DNA of 64,000 bases from Pythium myriotylum. Lineage: Eukaryota; Oomycota; Peronosporomycetes; Pythiales; Pythiaceae. The stretch spans positions 3,658,001-3,722,000 of the forward strand of contig JALJCQ010000013.1 of assembly GCA_023091665.1 (NCBI GenBank). The letters are read 5' to 3'. The notes below the pieces were generated by a model. The model had not been told where the DNA came from. It saw only the letters and a list, made by a program, of their open reading frames with translations, and made no database searches. Positions 22,375 to 32,058 of the stretch are shown here, piece by piece. The position numbers and the translations under genes were made by a program. Each line of letters opens with the position of its first letter. Within the stretch, counting starts at the first letter, position 1.

Positions 22375-23220
22375 ATGGAGGTTCGACTGACTCACGTCTC
22401 GCTCACCGTCGAGGTCGACGCTCCGCCGTCCGCGAACGCCCTAGCTTCGAGCAAGAAGCAGCTCCCAACCATCGCGCATGAGGTCACGAGCGGCTTCGCC
22501 GGGCTCTTCGCGTCGAAGACTGACAAACGCACCAAGACCGTGCTCAGTGACTTCTCCGGAGTCTTCAAGCCTGGCAGTCTCACGCTCGTCCTAGGCCAAC
22601 CTGGCTCGGGCAAGACCTCGCTGCTTAAGCTCATCAGTGGCCGACTTGAGTCTTCCAAGACCATCGCCCGCCAGGGAGAGGTCGCCTTTAACGGTGTGCC
22701 GATTGAACAGTTCCACGGCCGCCTGCCGCAGCTTATCAGCTACGTGCCGCAGCGCGACAACCACTTCCCGACGCTCACGGTCCACGAGACCGTCGCGTTC
22801 GCACAGGCCTGGGGTCAAGTCAGCGCGCCACACCAGCCGCCAAAGCCCTACGACAGCTCCGTCACGGCCTCCATCCTCGCAGGTCTCGGTCTCACTCACG
22901 TCCAAGACACCGTCGTCGGTGATGAGATGCTCCGAGGTGTCTCTGGAGGAGAGAAGAAGCGCGTCACGATCGGTGAGATGGATATCCAAGGTCGCCTCGT
23001 GGCCTGCTACGACGAGATCACCACGGGTCTCGACTCAGCTGCCACCTTTGACATCGTCCGTCAGTACCGCGCCAACGCCATCGCGGAGCAGAAGGTCGTG
23101 GTCATGGCACTGCTGCAGCCGGCGCCAGAAGTCTTCGATCTCTTCGACACGGTCATCGTGCTCAACGAAGGTCACGTGCTGTACAACGGACCACGCAATC
23201 GAGCACGAGACTACTTCCGT
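22375..23220 (+). pseudogene. Third PDR transporter, 5' piece before the retrotransposon
   Basis: Begins MEVRLTHVSL and covers the first nucleotide-binding domain: Walker A GQPGSGKTSLLK, the signature VSGGEKKRVTIGEM, YDEITTGLDSAATF, and on to RARDYFR. It is almost identical to the full-length copy over this stretch. At 23,220 the coding sequence is cut by an LTR; transporter sequence resumes at 29,589 in register with the other copies. The open frame runs on into the LTR for about 30 meaningless residues. Confidence 0.92.
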
Positions 23221-23918
23221 TGTCGACTTCTCGCTCGGGGTCGACTTAGAGGCGCAGTTGTTCTGGTGGAGGAAGCGGTACGAAGGAGTTGGCGGACTGG
23301 TTACTGGTGTGCTTGACTTGGTCGGTGTGTGGATGTGGACTCGTTGCTTGGAGGGCAAATGTTGGAATGCTATTGCTTTTTAGTTGTGTTTTTTGGTGCC
23401 CTCACTTTTCTTTTCTTCCTAGTGCTCCGCCCTAGGATACTCACCATGTTGTCGTAGATGCAGTACGTAGAGACTGATCGTGGGGTCCGCGATCAGCGGC
23501 GGCGCGCCGAGGCGCCGTTCGGCATGCGTGGAGACACACGCTCACTCGTGGGTGAGGAGATCGCCTTCTCATTGTGGTCCTTGCGGAGTCTTGGCGATGA
23601 GCGTATCGGCTCACGTCGATGCGCAATCGCCGTGAGCCGGGCAGAGCGCGTGGTCGCCTGTGGCGATGGTGCAGTTGACGTTGCAGCACGTGTGGCTCGG
23701 GATGAGCGGCAGCCATCATCAGTGAGCCGGGCGGCAGCTGCGGCAGGCTCGGAGGCTCGTGGTTCTTGTTGCCGCCCTGCTTCGGTGAGCCGGGCAGAGA
23801 CTCCTGGCTGAGCGGCCGCGCTCAGTCGCGGCTGAGCAGCACGACGTTGACCATGATCAGCACGCTGCTGATCGTGTCCAACGCCGGGCTGATTGCGAGC
23901 GAGTAGCTGCAGCTGACA
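23221..23918 (-). repeat. 3' LTR of the Ty3/gypsy element
   Basis: 698 bp, same length and apparently the same sequence as 28,891-29,588. Because the element lies on the minus strand this is its 3' LTR. The pol frame runs on into it and stops at 23,493. Confidence 0.95.
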
Positions 23919-26540
23919 TTCCCCCGTCGTTGAGATGCGCTTGGCGCGTTGCTGCTCCCGCAGCTCCTTCAGTAGTCGAGGCCAGTGCACCACGTGCTTG
24001 ATGTCCTTCTCGCGTTCCCATGTACACTCAGTCATTGGCTCACCAAGCCACTTGACGAGGTACTCGGTTTTGCGATTGAACTGGCGCTTCCAGACGAGGC
24101 GCTCGATCACCCGCATGCCGTCGTCGTCCTCGATGTCGGGAAGTTCGACGGGTGTCTCCTTGGACCGCGGCCGCGTCCTGAAGCGGTCGTGCTGCTCTGG
24201 GTAAGGGATGAGTAGTTCGACGTTGAAGGACGGATGCACGTCACGCAGTTTCTTTGGCAGCTTTAGTCTAGCGACGTTCTCGTGTACCATGAACTCGATC
24301 TCGAATGGTCCGACGTATTGAGCACTCAACTTGACTTTCTTCAAGGCGGTGTCATGCGTCACCTTCTTTAGCGACAAATGTTCGGTTTTTAGTAGAACGA
24401 GATCACCAGCCTTGAACTCAGATTTGGCGCGGCGCTTATCATAGTATTTCTTCTGGCGCTGCTTGGCGTCCAGCAGCGCTTGCTGTGCCTGCTCGACCAC
24501 GACCCGGCGGCGTTCAGCAAATTGTTTGGCGAACTCGGCTTTGGTCTGTCGTTGGTGGCTTGCTGCAGGGTCACGTGGTTGAACGACTGGGTTGCTCGCC
24601 TTGCGTCCACAGTCGATCTCAAACGGCGTGAGTCCCGTTGATGCGCTCACGAGAGTAGCGTGGGCGTACTCAATCGTGCCGAGGAGCTTGGCCCAGTCAT
24701 CACCATGCACACTTGTCAAACACCGGAGAGAGTCCTCGAGCACACGGTTCTGACGTTCGACCTGACCGTCAGCTTGAGCGCGATGCGCCGTCGTCATGTG
24801 CAACTTGACGTTCATGAGCTTCATAAGCTCACCCCAGAACATGCCTGTGAACTTAGGATCACGATCGCTAACGATCACTTGCGGCAGGCCATGGTGCCGC
24901 ACGACAGAATCGAAGAAAACGCGAGCACAGTCTGCTGCAGTTGCCGTTGTGTGCATCGGCGCATACTTGGCTCGTTTGGAGAGCAAGTTGACAGCGACCT
25001 GGATACAGTCGAACCCGTTCGACACCGGCAGCCCCGTGATGTAGTCTAGGCCCACGTGCTGCCAGCACTCCGACGGGACGTCGAGCGGCAGCAGCTTCCC
25101 TTTCTTCCTCAAGCTCGGCACTTTGAACTTAGCACAACTCAGACAGCTTCGCACGTAGTCGTTGACGTCTTGCTCGAGTTCGTCCCAAAAGTACCATTGT
25201 TGTAGCTTGGCGAGAGTCCGCGGCACACCTGGGTGCGCTGACCCGTCGTGGAACTCGGCCAGTACTTTTGTCCTTAGCATATAGTCGTTAGGTACGACCA
25301 GTCGGTCCACATCGCCATCAGACTGGAGGTACACGAGCCCTTCACGTCGATACAGCACACCTTGAGTCGTCTCGCGTTGAGCGCCGTCATGCAGACTCGC
25401 GTACGCACTGTCGTGGGCATAGGCTTGAGTCAACTCCTCGCGGCTGCGCAACGATAGCTCAACAGTGGTGGCCCGACGAGACACAGAGTTCACAATCAGG
25501 TCGATGCGGCGCTGGTTGACAGCAGCATCACGACCGGTACCCTCCCCCCGTGAACGGTCGTCGAGGAGGAGATGGAGATCATAGGAATTCCGCGACGCGA
25601 GCTCGTTCATCACTAGTTGTCGCTCGTCGATGAGTCGCTGAGCAGCATAACACGCATCGGTACACGTGTGCACAACCACTGAGTTGATGGTATGTGACGC
25701 GTGGGCGTCCGTTGGCTCCAAGTCAGCGGCGATGACTTGCTCTTTCACGCCTGGCGTGGGTGGGGGCGCAGTGTCATCGTCGACGGGAGTCGGCACGGCT
25801 GCATCTGGCATATGCCGCGAGAGCGCGTCCGCAACAATGTTCTGAACGCCTTTGACATGATGAAGCTCAAAGTCAAATTGTGAGAAAAAGTCAAGCCAAC
25901 GTGCCAGCTTGGGCGAGACGGTCGGGTGGTTCAGGAACCAGCGGCACGCGATGTTGTCCGTGTAGATCAAAAATGGTCGTCCGTGCAAGTAGTGCCTCCA
26001 CTTGGCTAGCGCGAGCTTGATGGCGTACAGCTCCTTCTCGTGAGCTGGCCAGTTCAGCTCATGTTGGCCGAATTTCTTTGAGTAGAACGCGATGGGGTGG
26101 TCAAGACCGTCGTGGCGCTGTGAGAGTACACCACCGCAGCAGAGACGAGAGGCATCGGTCGTGACCACGAACTGTTCATCAAAATCAGGGAGGCGCAGGA
26201 TGGGCGCCTGCTGCAGTGCCGCTTTGATCACCAGGAAAGCGTTCTCCGGATAGGCCGTCCACTCCCAGCTCTTGTCCTTCTTGACCAAATCACTCAACGG
26301 CAGCACAATGTCTGCGAACCTGTGGATGAATCGTCGGTAGTAGCCGGCGAGACCGAGGAAACTCTGAAGCTCTTTTACGGTCGTAGGCGTCTTCCACTGC
26401 TCGATCGCAGCGGTCTTGGCCTTTTCCACCTCCAGGCCCTCGTATGAGATCGTGTGACCAAGGAACTTCACGGAGTCCTGGGCAAAAGAACATTTCTCGC
26501 GGCGAGCATACAGCTTCTCAGTACGAAGCACGTCGAACAC
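23493..26540 (-). CDS. Retrotransposon pol, 3' part: RT end, RNase H, integrase, chromodomain
   Basis: Reads from just after the in-frame stop in RT. Order: end of RT with FLGHTISYEGL; RNase H (VVTTDASRLCCGG, LYAIKLALAKW, TDNIACRWF, VADALSRH); integrase zinc region (H...H...CLSCAKFK) and core (GLDYITGLP, VSDRDPKF); then a C-terminal chromodomain (YLVKWLGEPMTECTWE). The N-terminal ATG of this open frame is not a natural start; it follows a stop codon within what should be one polyprotein. The last ~120 residues are read from the LTR. Confidence 0.9.
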   Translation of the reverse strand: MFDVLRTEKLYARREKCSFAQDSVKFLGHTISYEGLEVEKAKTAAIEQWKTPTTVKELQSFLGLAGYYRRFIHRFADIVLPLSDLVKKDKSWEWTAYPENAFLVIKAALQQAPILRLPDFDEQFVVTTDASRLCCGGVLSQRHDGLDHPIAFYSKKFGQHELNWPAHEKELYAIKLALAKWRHYLHGRPFLIYTDNIACRWFLNHPTVSPKLARWLDFFSQFDFELHHVKGVQNIVADALSRHMPDAAVPTPVDDDTAPPPTPGVKEQVIAADLEPTDAHASHTINSVVVHTCTDACYAAQRLIDERQLVMNELASRNSYDLHLLLDDRSRGEGTGRDAAVNQRRIDLIVNSVSRRATTVELSLRSREELTQAYAHDSAYASLHDGAQRETTQGVLYRREGLVYLQSDGDVDRLVVPNDYMLRTKVLAEFHDGSAHPGVPRTLAKLQQWYFWDELEQDVNDYVRSCLSCAKFKVPSLRKKGKLLPLDVPSECWQHVGLDYITGLPVSNGFDCIQVAVNLLSKRAKYAPMHTTATAADCARVFFDSVVRHHGLPQVIVSDRDPKFTGMFWGELMKLMNVKLHMTTAHRAQADGQVERQNRVLEDSLRCLTSVHGDDWAKLLGTIEYAHATLVSASTGLTPFEIDCGRKASNPVVQPRDPAASHQRQTKAEFAKQFAERRRVVVEQAQQALLDAKQRQKKYYDKRRAKSEFKAGDLVLLKTEHLSLKKVTHDTALKKVKLSAQYVGPFEIEFMVHENVARLKLPKKLRDVHPSFNVELLIPYPEQHDRFRTRPRSKETPVELPDIEDDDGMRVIERLVWKRQFNRKTEYLVKWLGEPMTECTWEREKDIKHVVHWPRLLKELREQQRAKRISTTGECQLQLLARNQPGVGHDQQRADHGQRRAAQPRLSAAAQPGVSARLTEAGRQQEPRASEPAAAAARLTDDGCRSSRATRAATSTAPSPQATTRSARLTAIAHRREPIRSSPRLRKDHNEKAISSPTSERVSPRMPNGASARRR
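23919..23926 (-). promoter_or_regulatory. Polypurine tract next to the 3' LTR
   Basis: CGGGGGAA on the minus strand directly abuts the LTR border, the usual place for the plus-strand DNA primer in LTR elements. Confidence 0.7.
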
Positions 26541-26555
26541 AGCACGGAGATGTCG

Positions 26556-28106
26556 CTAATGTTCTTCATCAGTCGTAGAGAACACACAAATGTCGTCAAG
26601 GTATACGACGACGAAGTCGAACTTGCCGAAGAGTAGTCTCATCAAGCGCGACCAGATGCCTGGCATTCCGGCGACGCCCATCGGGGCGACGCACCACTGG
26701 TACGTTTCAGTGCCAGTGCGAAACGCGGTGTACGGACGCGTCGCCTGCTTCACTCGCATCTGGTGATAGCCGCTCGCGAGGTCGAGCAGCGAGTACACAC
26801 GCGCTCGGGCCATTCGGTCGAACAGCTCTTCAATGTTTGGGAACGGTATCTTCGGTACGAGCGTCTGACTGTTTAGGTACCGATAGTCTACGACCCAGCG
26901 GATCGGCGACGTCGGGTCGCCACTCCGAATCCACTCGGCGCGACTTTGCTGCTTGCCCGTCTTCTGGTCCTTTTTCGGTACTCCAAACACGTTCGAAACC
27001 CACGGTGAGTCGCTCAACTCGATCCACTGCTTCTCCAATAGGTCGTCGACGAAGAACTGCAAGGCATCTTGCTCTGTCTTCGACAGGCGAAACGCAGCAC
27101 GATTACTCGGTCGAGCGTCAGGCTTGAGATTCAACTCGAACTCTACTTGGCGCTCCGGCGGCGGTCCCGTCGGCAGATGTGGCGGAAAGACGTCCCGGTA
27201 CTCTTCTAGCAGCGCTGTGATGGTAGTCGATGGATCCGGCATGGGTTCATTCGCTGTGACTTTCACGTGGTAAAAGTTGTAGTCGCCGACGGGCGGATAC
27301 GACTGACGCGCAGAGCCCTCGAGATGAGGACGGTAGGCTTGATACAGATAGCCGTCGCTGAGATCATCGAGCGTGTCCGACGTCGTCAAACGCTCCACCG
27401 AGATCTCATGGGTACGCCAGTTGATCATCGGGTTGAACTTAGTGAGCCACGGCTTGCCGAGGATGACGTCGTGTGAGGATGGCAAGTCGTACTCGGTAAA
27501 CAGTACGTCGTTGTACAGAACACCATCCATACTTATCGCGGCACGAACCTCCTTGAGCTCGAGATCACGCTGTACTCGGCCGTCGAAGCCTTCCACCGAC
27601 GAGAGATGCACCCCTTCCAACCAAGTCGCAATGCCTGGTCGAATCATATTGTGGTTCGCACCACAATCGATTAGTGCCGTCAGTGTCTGGCCGTTGACCT
27701 TCACGTTCTTGCGGATCAGTAGATGGTCAGTGCTCGGTCGCACCACCTTCGCCATGTTGACCTCGTAGCTGCGGAACGTCACCGTCTCAGCCGGCGCTGT
27801 ATCGGACAGCGTCGGCGTGCGCACCTCGACGGCATTGATGGTTCTGTTTCTCGAGCGCGATGAGTGGTGGTTCCGCTGTGGCGGAATGCGAGAGCGGCAT
27901 TCGTTCATCCGGTGGCCTGGTCTCTTACACCGGAAGCACAGGTTGCGTCTGCGACACTCCTCGCGGGACAGGGTCGGAGAGCTGCGGATGTTCACGTTGC
28001 CGATTTCCATCGGCTCCGCAGTGTCGGCAGCACGGTCATGCTCACGGTCTCTGGGTGCCGCACGCTCCGACCGGTTCGGGTGCGCGCGCTCGAACTCCAG
28101 CGCCAC
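26556..28106 (-). CDS. Retrotransposon gag end, protease and RT start (ends at an in-frame stop)
   Basis: The frame contains the gag tail with a zinc knuckle (CFRCKRPGHRMNEC), an aspartic protease (TALIDCGANHNMI) and the first two thirds of RT (RWVVDYRYLNSQT, YSLLDLASGYHQM, catalytic VVYLDDICVFS). It stops at a TAG at 26,556-26,558 directly after EEH, and the next codons continue RT in the same frame. The upstream part overlaps the gag frame at 27,992-28,747 by 115 bases in another frame. Confidence 0.9.
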   Translation of the reverse strand: MALEFERAHPNRSERAAPRDREHDRAADTAEPMEIGNVNIRSSPTLSREECRRRNLCFRCKRPGHRMNECRSRIPPQRNHHSSRSRNRTINAVEVRTPTLSDTAPAETVTFRSYEVNMAKVVRPSTDHLLIRKNVKVNGQTLTALIDCGANHNMIRPGIATWLEGVHLSSVEGFDGRVQRDLELKEVRAAISMDGVLYNDVLFTEYDLPSSHDVILGKPWLTKFNPMINWRTHEISVERLTTSDTLDDLSDGYLYQAYRPHLEGSARQSYPPVGDYNFYHVKVTANEPMPDPSTTITALLEEYRDVFPPHLPTGPPPERQVEFELNLKPDARPSNRAAFRLSKTEQDALQFFVDDLLEKQWIELSDSPWVSNVFGVPKKDQKTGKQQSRAEWIRSGDPTSPIRWVVDYRYLNSQTLVPKIPFPNIEELFDRMARARVYSLLDLASGYHQMRVKQATRPYTAFRTGTETYQWCVAPMGVAGMPGIWSRLMRLLFGKFDFVVVYLDDICVFSTTDEEH

Positions 28107-28747
28107 CGAAATGGCCTTCGAGAGATTGCACAGCGGCGGTAAGCAACTTCTTCACGGGTGCGTGTAACAAGTCCGTGGACAAACCAGGTGATCTGGTCTA
28201 TTTCGCTCATATCGCGCACTTGACAGATGATGTGGCGGAACTTCGCAACGTACACTTCAAGGTTCCTGCACTGGCTCTGCTTCAGCTCGAAGAGCTGTGT
28301 TCGGAGGCGCTCCTGCAAGTCCGGCGGCACGAATTCCTGCTCGAGACCTCCGGCGTGGTCATCGAGAGTCGCGAACTCGCCCTCGTGGAATGTGTACCAC
28401 GCGGCAGCTTGTCCGCGTAGGTTCGACGCGACCATTGCGATGAGACGCGCTTGGTTCGCAGGGTCGTTCACATCGATATTTTTAGCTCGCAGGTACAACC
28501 GCACAAGCTGCAGGAAGACCTGCAGGGATTCACCGATATCACCGCGATATGTGGGCATGGAGATGCCTTCCACACGTCGCTCGCCTGGCGGGGCCGGCGT
28601 GGCCATCCGCTCCAAGACCTGCTGCTGGTGCTGCAGCAGTCTCGTCATCTCGTGTTGTTTGGTGGCCATGATCTCGGCCATCCTCGCGAGGGTCATCATG
28701 GCGTCTTCGTCGATGCGCCCAGCACCGAACGCTTCTTCTTGTTGCAT
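27992..28747 (-). CDS. Retrotransposon gag, N-terminal part (frameshifted)
   Basis: 251 residues starting MQQEEAFGAG. A helical start with Gln-rich coiled segment is followed by the retrotransposon gag (capsid-like) core: MPTYRGD, VQLFL-like LQVFLQLVRLYL, AAAWYTFHEGEFATL, and FRHIICQVRDMSE. Near 28,120 the gag-like sequence moves to the other frame (LSKAISVALEFERAHPN), so the last ~40 residues in this frame are out of register. Confidence 0.85.
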   Translation of the reverse strand: MQQEEAFGAGRIDEDAMMTLARMAEIMATKQHEMTRLLQHQQQVLERMATPAPPGERRVEGISMPTYRGDIGESLQVFLQLVRLYLRAKNIDVNDPANQARLIAMVASNLRGQAAAWYTFHEGEFATLDDHAGGLEQEFVPPDLQERLRTQLFELKQSQCRNLEVYVAKFRHIICQVRDMSEIDQITWFVHGLVTRTREEVAYRRCAISRRPFRWRWSSSARTRTGRSVRHPETVSMTVLPTLRSRWKSAT

Positions 28748-28871
28748 GTTTCTTTAGGTTCTTCTCTTCCGGTCGTCGTCTTCGTGTTCTTCTCGCGGAG
28801 CACCTTGAGCAGGCTAGTGTGGCCACCACTGCTGCTCGGCTCGATCGCTCACTGGTCCCCAAGTCCCGGGG

Positions 28872-28888
28872 ACCAACAAGTGCTACCA
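28872..28888 (-). promoter_or_regulatory. Putative tRNA primer-binding site
   Basis: Two bases inside the 5' LTR the minus strand reads TGGTAGCACTTGTTGGT. The TGG would pair with a tRNA 3' CCA. I could not assign the tRNA. Confidence 0.5.
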
Positions 28889-28890
28889 AT

Positions 28891-29588
28891 TGTCGACTTC
28901 TCGCTCGGGGTCGACTTAGAGGCGCAGTTGTTCTGGTGGAGGAAGCGGTACGAAGGAGTTGGCGGACTGGTTACTGGTGTGCTTGACTTGGTCGGTGTGT
29001 GGATGTGGACTCGTTGCTTGGAGGGCAAATGTTGGAATGCTATTGCTTTTTAGTTGTGTTTTTTGGTGCCCTCACTTTTCTTTTCTTCCTAGTGCTCCGC
29101 CCTAGGATACTCACCATGTTGTCGTAGATGCAGTACGTAGAGACTGATCGTGGGGTCCGCGATCAGCGGCGGCGCGCCGAGGCGCCGTTCGGCATGCGTG
29201 GAGACACACGCTCACTCGTGGGTGAGGAGATCGCCTTCTCATTGTGGTCCTTGCGGAGTCTTGGCGATGAGCGTATCGGCTCACGTCGATGCGCAATCGC
29301 CGTGAGCCGGGCAGAGCGCGTGGTCGCCTGTGGCGATGGTGCAGTTGACGTTGCAGCACGTGTGGCTCGGGATGAGCGGCAGCCATCATCAGTGAGCCGG
29401 GCGGCAGCTGCGGCAGGCTCGGAGGCTCGTGGTTCTTGTTGCCGCCCTGCTTCGGTGAGCCGGGCAGAGACTCCTGGCTGAGCGGCCGCGCTCAGTCGCG
29501 GCTGAGCAGCACGACGTTGACCATGATCAGCACGCTGCTGATCGTGTCCAACGCCGGGCTGATTGCGAGCGAGTAGCTGCAGCTGACA
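28891..29588 (-). repeat. 5' LTR of the Ty3/gypsy element
   Basis: 698 bp, aligned base for base with 23,221-23,918 at a constant offset of 5,670; I saw no difference. It should contain the element's promoter. Its last 106 bp recur at 30,771-30,876 through a later tandem duplication. Confidence 0.95.
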
Positions 29589-30770
29589 TCCGTGGACTGG
29601 GCTTTGACTGTCCGCCACAACGAGACACGGCTGACTTCGTCATGGATCTTGGCACGCGTCAGCAAAGCCAGTACACAAAGAACGTCACGACCAGGCTACC
29701 TCACTATCCTTCGGAGTTCACGGATGTCTTCCAGCAATCGGACATCTACCGCGACGTGCTCAGTCATATACGTACGCCAACAGAGGCCACGCTGGTCGCA
29801 GCAGGTGAGCAGATGACCCACGTGCCCATGTTCTACCAGCCGTTTTGGCACAACGTGCGCCTGCTCATCAAACGCGACCTCCTCGTCATTCGCCGTAATA
29901 CCGCAGTGCTCCAGGCTCGCTTCGTGACAATCCTTGTAGCCAGTCTGCTCCATGCCACACTCTTCTACCAGCTCAACCCAGCTAACGTGCAGCTTGTTAT
30001 GGGCATTCTCTTCGCGTCCGTACTCTTTCTCGCACTCGAGCAGGCGAGCCAGATCCCTGTCTTCCAAGCCGCGCGGACGATATTCTATAAGCAGCGAGCC
30101 GCTAATCTGTATCAGACGTCCGCATATGTGCTGTCCTCGGCAACTGCACAGCTTCCCGTCTCGATCTTCCAAGTAGCCGTCTTCGGGTCGATCGTTTACT
30201 GGATCTGCGGCTTCTCCGCGTCGGCTGGTCAGTTCATCATCTTCGAGCTCATGCTCTTGCTTACAAACCTTGCCTTTAGTGCTTGGTTCTTTTTCCTCGC
30301 TGTCGCGACCCCCAACTTGCACGTCGCGGAGCCGTTCAACTTGCTCTCGCTGCTGTTCTTCATCCTCTTTGCGGGCTTCATGATCTCGCGTAACCTCATC
30401 CCAGATTACTTCATCTGGATCTACTGGATCAACCCCATGTCCTGGTGCAACCTCCGAAGAGGAGAACGAACTTCAGACCGGTTACAAGCTTGTACAAAGT
30501 CCTCGTGGGCTCGTACACCCCGTGGACATTCGTATCAATGACTCACCGGCAAATCACGGAAGACACTTCGTGCCCGTCTCACTCGCATTCACTGACCTCT
30601 GGTACTCGGTGCCCAAGCCCGGTGACGAGAAGGAGGAGCTCACGCTGCTCAAAGGGATCAGCGGCTACGCCGTACCGGGCACCATTACAGCGCTCATGGG
30701 CAGCTCGGGTGCTGGCAAGACGACGCTCATGGACGTGATCGCGGGACGAAAGACCGGCGGAACCATCAAG
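29483..30770. repeat. Tandem duplication unit A (1,288 bp)
   Basis: The direct repeat partner is 30,771-32,058. It starts inside the 5' LTR at CGGCCGCGCTCAG and ends in NBD2 at ACCATCAAG. I saw no base differences between units. Confidence 0.93.
29589..30770 (+). pseudogene. Third PDR transporter, middle piece (first tandem copy)
   Basis: Resumes the transporter after the LTR (GLGFDCPPQRDTADFVMDLG) and covers the first membrane domain to NPMSWC at 30,448. About 95 codons present in the full-length copy (from after MSWC to the linker) are then missing, and the frame changes. The linker end (GYKLVQSPRG) and the start of NBD2 follow (GSSGAGKTTLMD), and the piece stops at GGTIK at 30,770, where LTR sequence reappears. 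Confidence 0.9.
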
Positions 30771-32058
30771 CGGCCGCGCTCAGTCGCGGCTGAGCAGCAC
30801 GACGTTGACCATGATCAGCACGCTGCTGATCGTGTCCAACGCCGGGCTGATTGCGAGCGAGTAGCTGCAGCTGACATCCGTGGACTGGGCTTTGACTGTC
30901 CGCCACAACGAGACACGGCTGACTTCGTCATGGATCTTGGCACGCGTCAGCAAAGCCAGTACACAAAGAACGTCACGACCAGGCTACCTCACTATCCTTC
31001 GGAGTTCACGGATGTCTTCCAGCAATCGGACATCTACCGCGACGTGCTCAGTCATATACGTACGCCAACAGAGGCCACGCTGGTCGCAGCAGGTGAGCAG
31101 ATGACCCACGTGCCCATGTTCTACCAGCCGTTTTGGCACAACGTGCGCCTGCTCATCAAACGCGACCTCCTCGTCATTCGCCGTAATACCGCAGTGCTCC
31201 AGGCTCGCTTCGTGACAATCCTTGTAGCCAGTCTGCTCCATGCCACACTCTTCTACCAGCTCAACCCAGCTAACGTGCAGCTTGTTATGGGCATTCTCTT
31301 CGCGTCCGTACTCTTTCTCGCACTCGAGCAGGCGAGCCAGATCCCTGTCTTCCAAGCCGCGCGGACGATATTCTATAAGCAGCGAGCCGCTAATCTGTAT
31401 CAGACGTCCGCATATGTGCTGTCCTCGGCAACTGCACAGCTTCCCGTCTCGATCTTCCAAGTAGCCGTCTTCGGGTCGATCGTTTACTGGATCTGCGGCT
31501 TCTCCGCGTCGGCTGGTCAGTTCATCATCTTCGAGCTCATGCTCTTGCTTACAAACCTTGCCTTTAGTGCTTGGTTCTTTTTCCTCGCTGTCGCGACCCC
31601 CAACTTGCACGTCGCGGAGCCGTTCAACTTGCTCTCGCTGCTGTTCTTCATCCTCTTTGCGGGCTTCATGATCTCGCGTAACCTCATCCCAGATTACTTC
31701 ATCTGGATCTACTGGATCAACCCCATGTCCTGGTGCAACCTCCGAAGAGGAGAACGAACTTCAGACCGGTTACAAGCTTGTACAAAGTCCTCGTGGGCTC
31801 GTACACCCCGTGGACATTCGTATCAATGACTCACCGGCAAATCACGGAAGACACTTCGTGCCCGTCTCACTCGCATTCACTGACCTCTGGTACTCGGTGC
31901 CCAAGCCCGGTGACGAGAAGGAGGAGCTCACGCTGCTCAAAGGGATCAGCGGCTACGCCGTACCGGGCACCATTACAGCGCTCATGGGCAGCTCGGGTGC
32001 TGGCAAGACGACGCTCATGGACGTGATCGCGGGACGAAAGACCGGCGGAACCATCAAG
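30771..32058. repeat. Tandem duplication unit B (1,288 bp), opening with an LTR scrap
   Basis: The second copy of unit A. Bases 30,771-30,876 are the last 106 bp of the LTR with no element behind them. The junction shares only AG, fitting a microhomology or end-joining duplication after the element inserted. Confidence 0.93.

Larger units (their letters stand above)
23221..29588 (-). mobile_element. Ty3/gypsy chromodomain LTR retrotransposon, inserted in a PDR gene
   Basis: A complete element of 6,368 bp transcribed from the minus strand. It has 698-bp LTRs starting TGTCGAC and ending GCTGACA on the plus strand, with a TCCGT target duplication at 23,216-23,220 and 29,589-29,593. Internal order on the minus strand is gag, CCHC knuckle, protease, RT, RNase H, integrase, chromodomain, which is the Ty3/gypsy (chromovirus-like) order. 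A purine tract (CGGGGGAA on the minus strand) abuts the 3' LTR and a TGG-initiated putative primer site lies inside the 5' LTR. The coding region has one frameshift in gag and one stop in RT, so this copy is probably not autonomous as read. Confidence 0.95.

Noticed and set aside
28090..28150. Programmed frameshift site between gag and pol
   Set aside because: The shift lies before the zinc knuckle and I see no clear slippery heptamer; an indel is the simpler reading, though untested.
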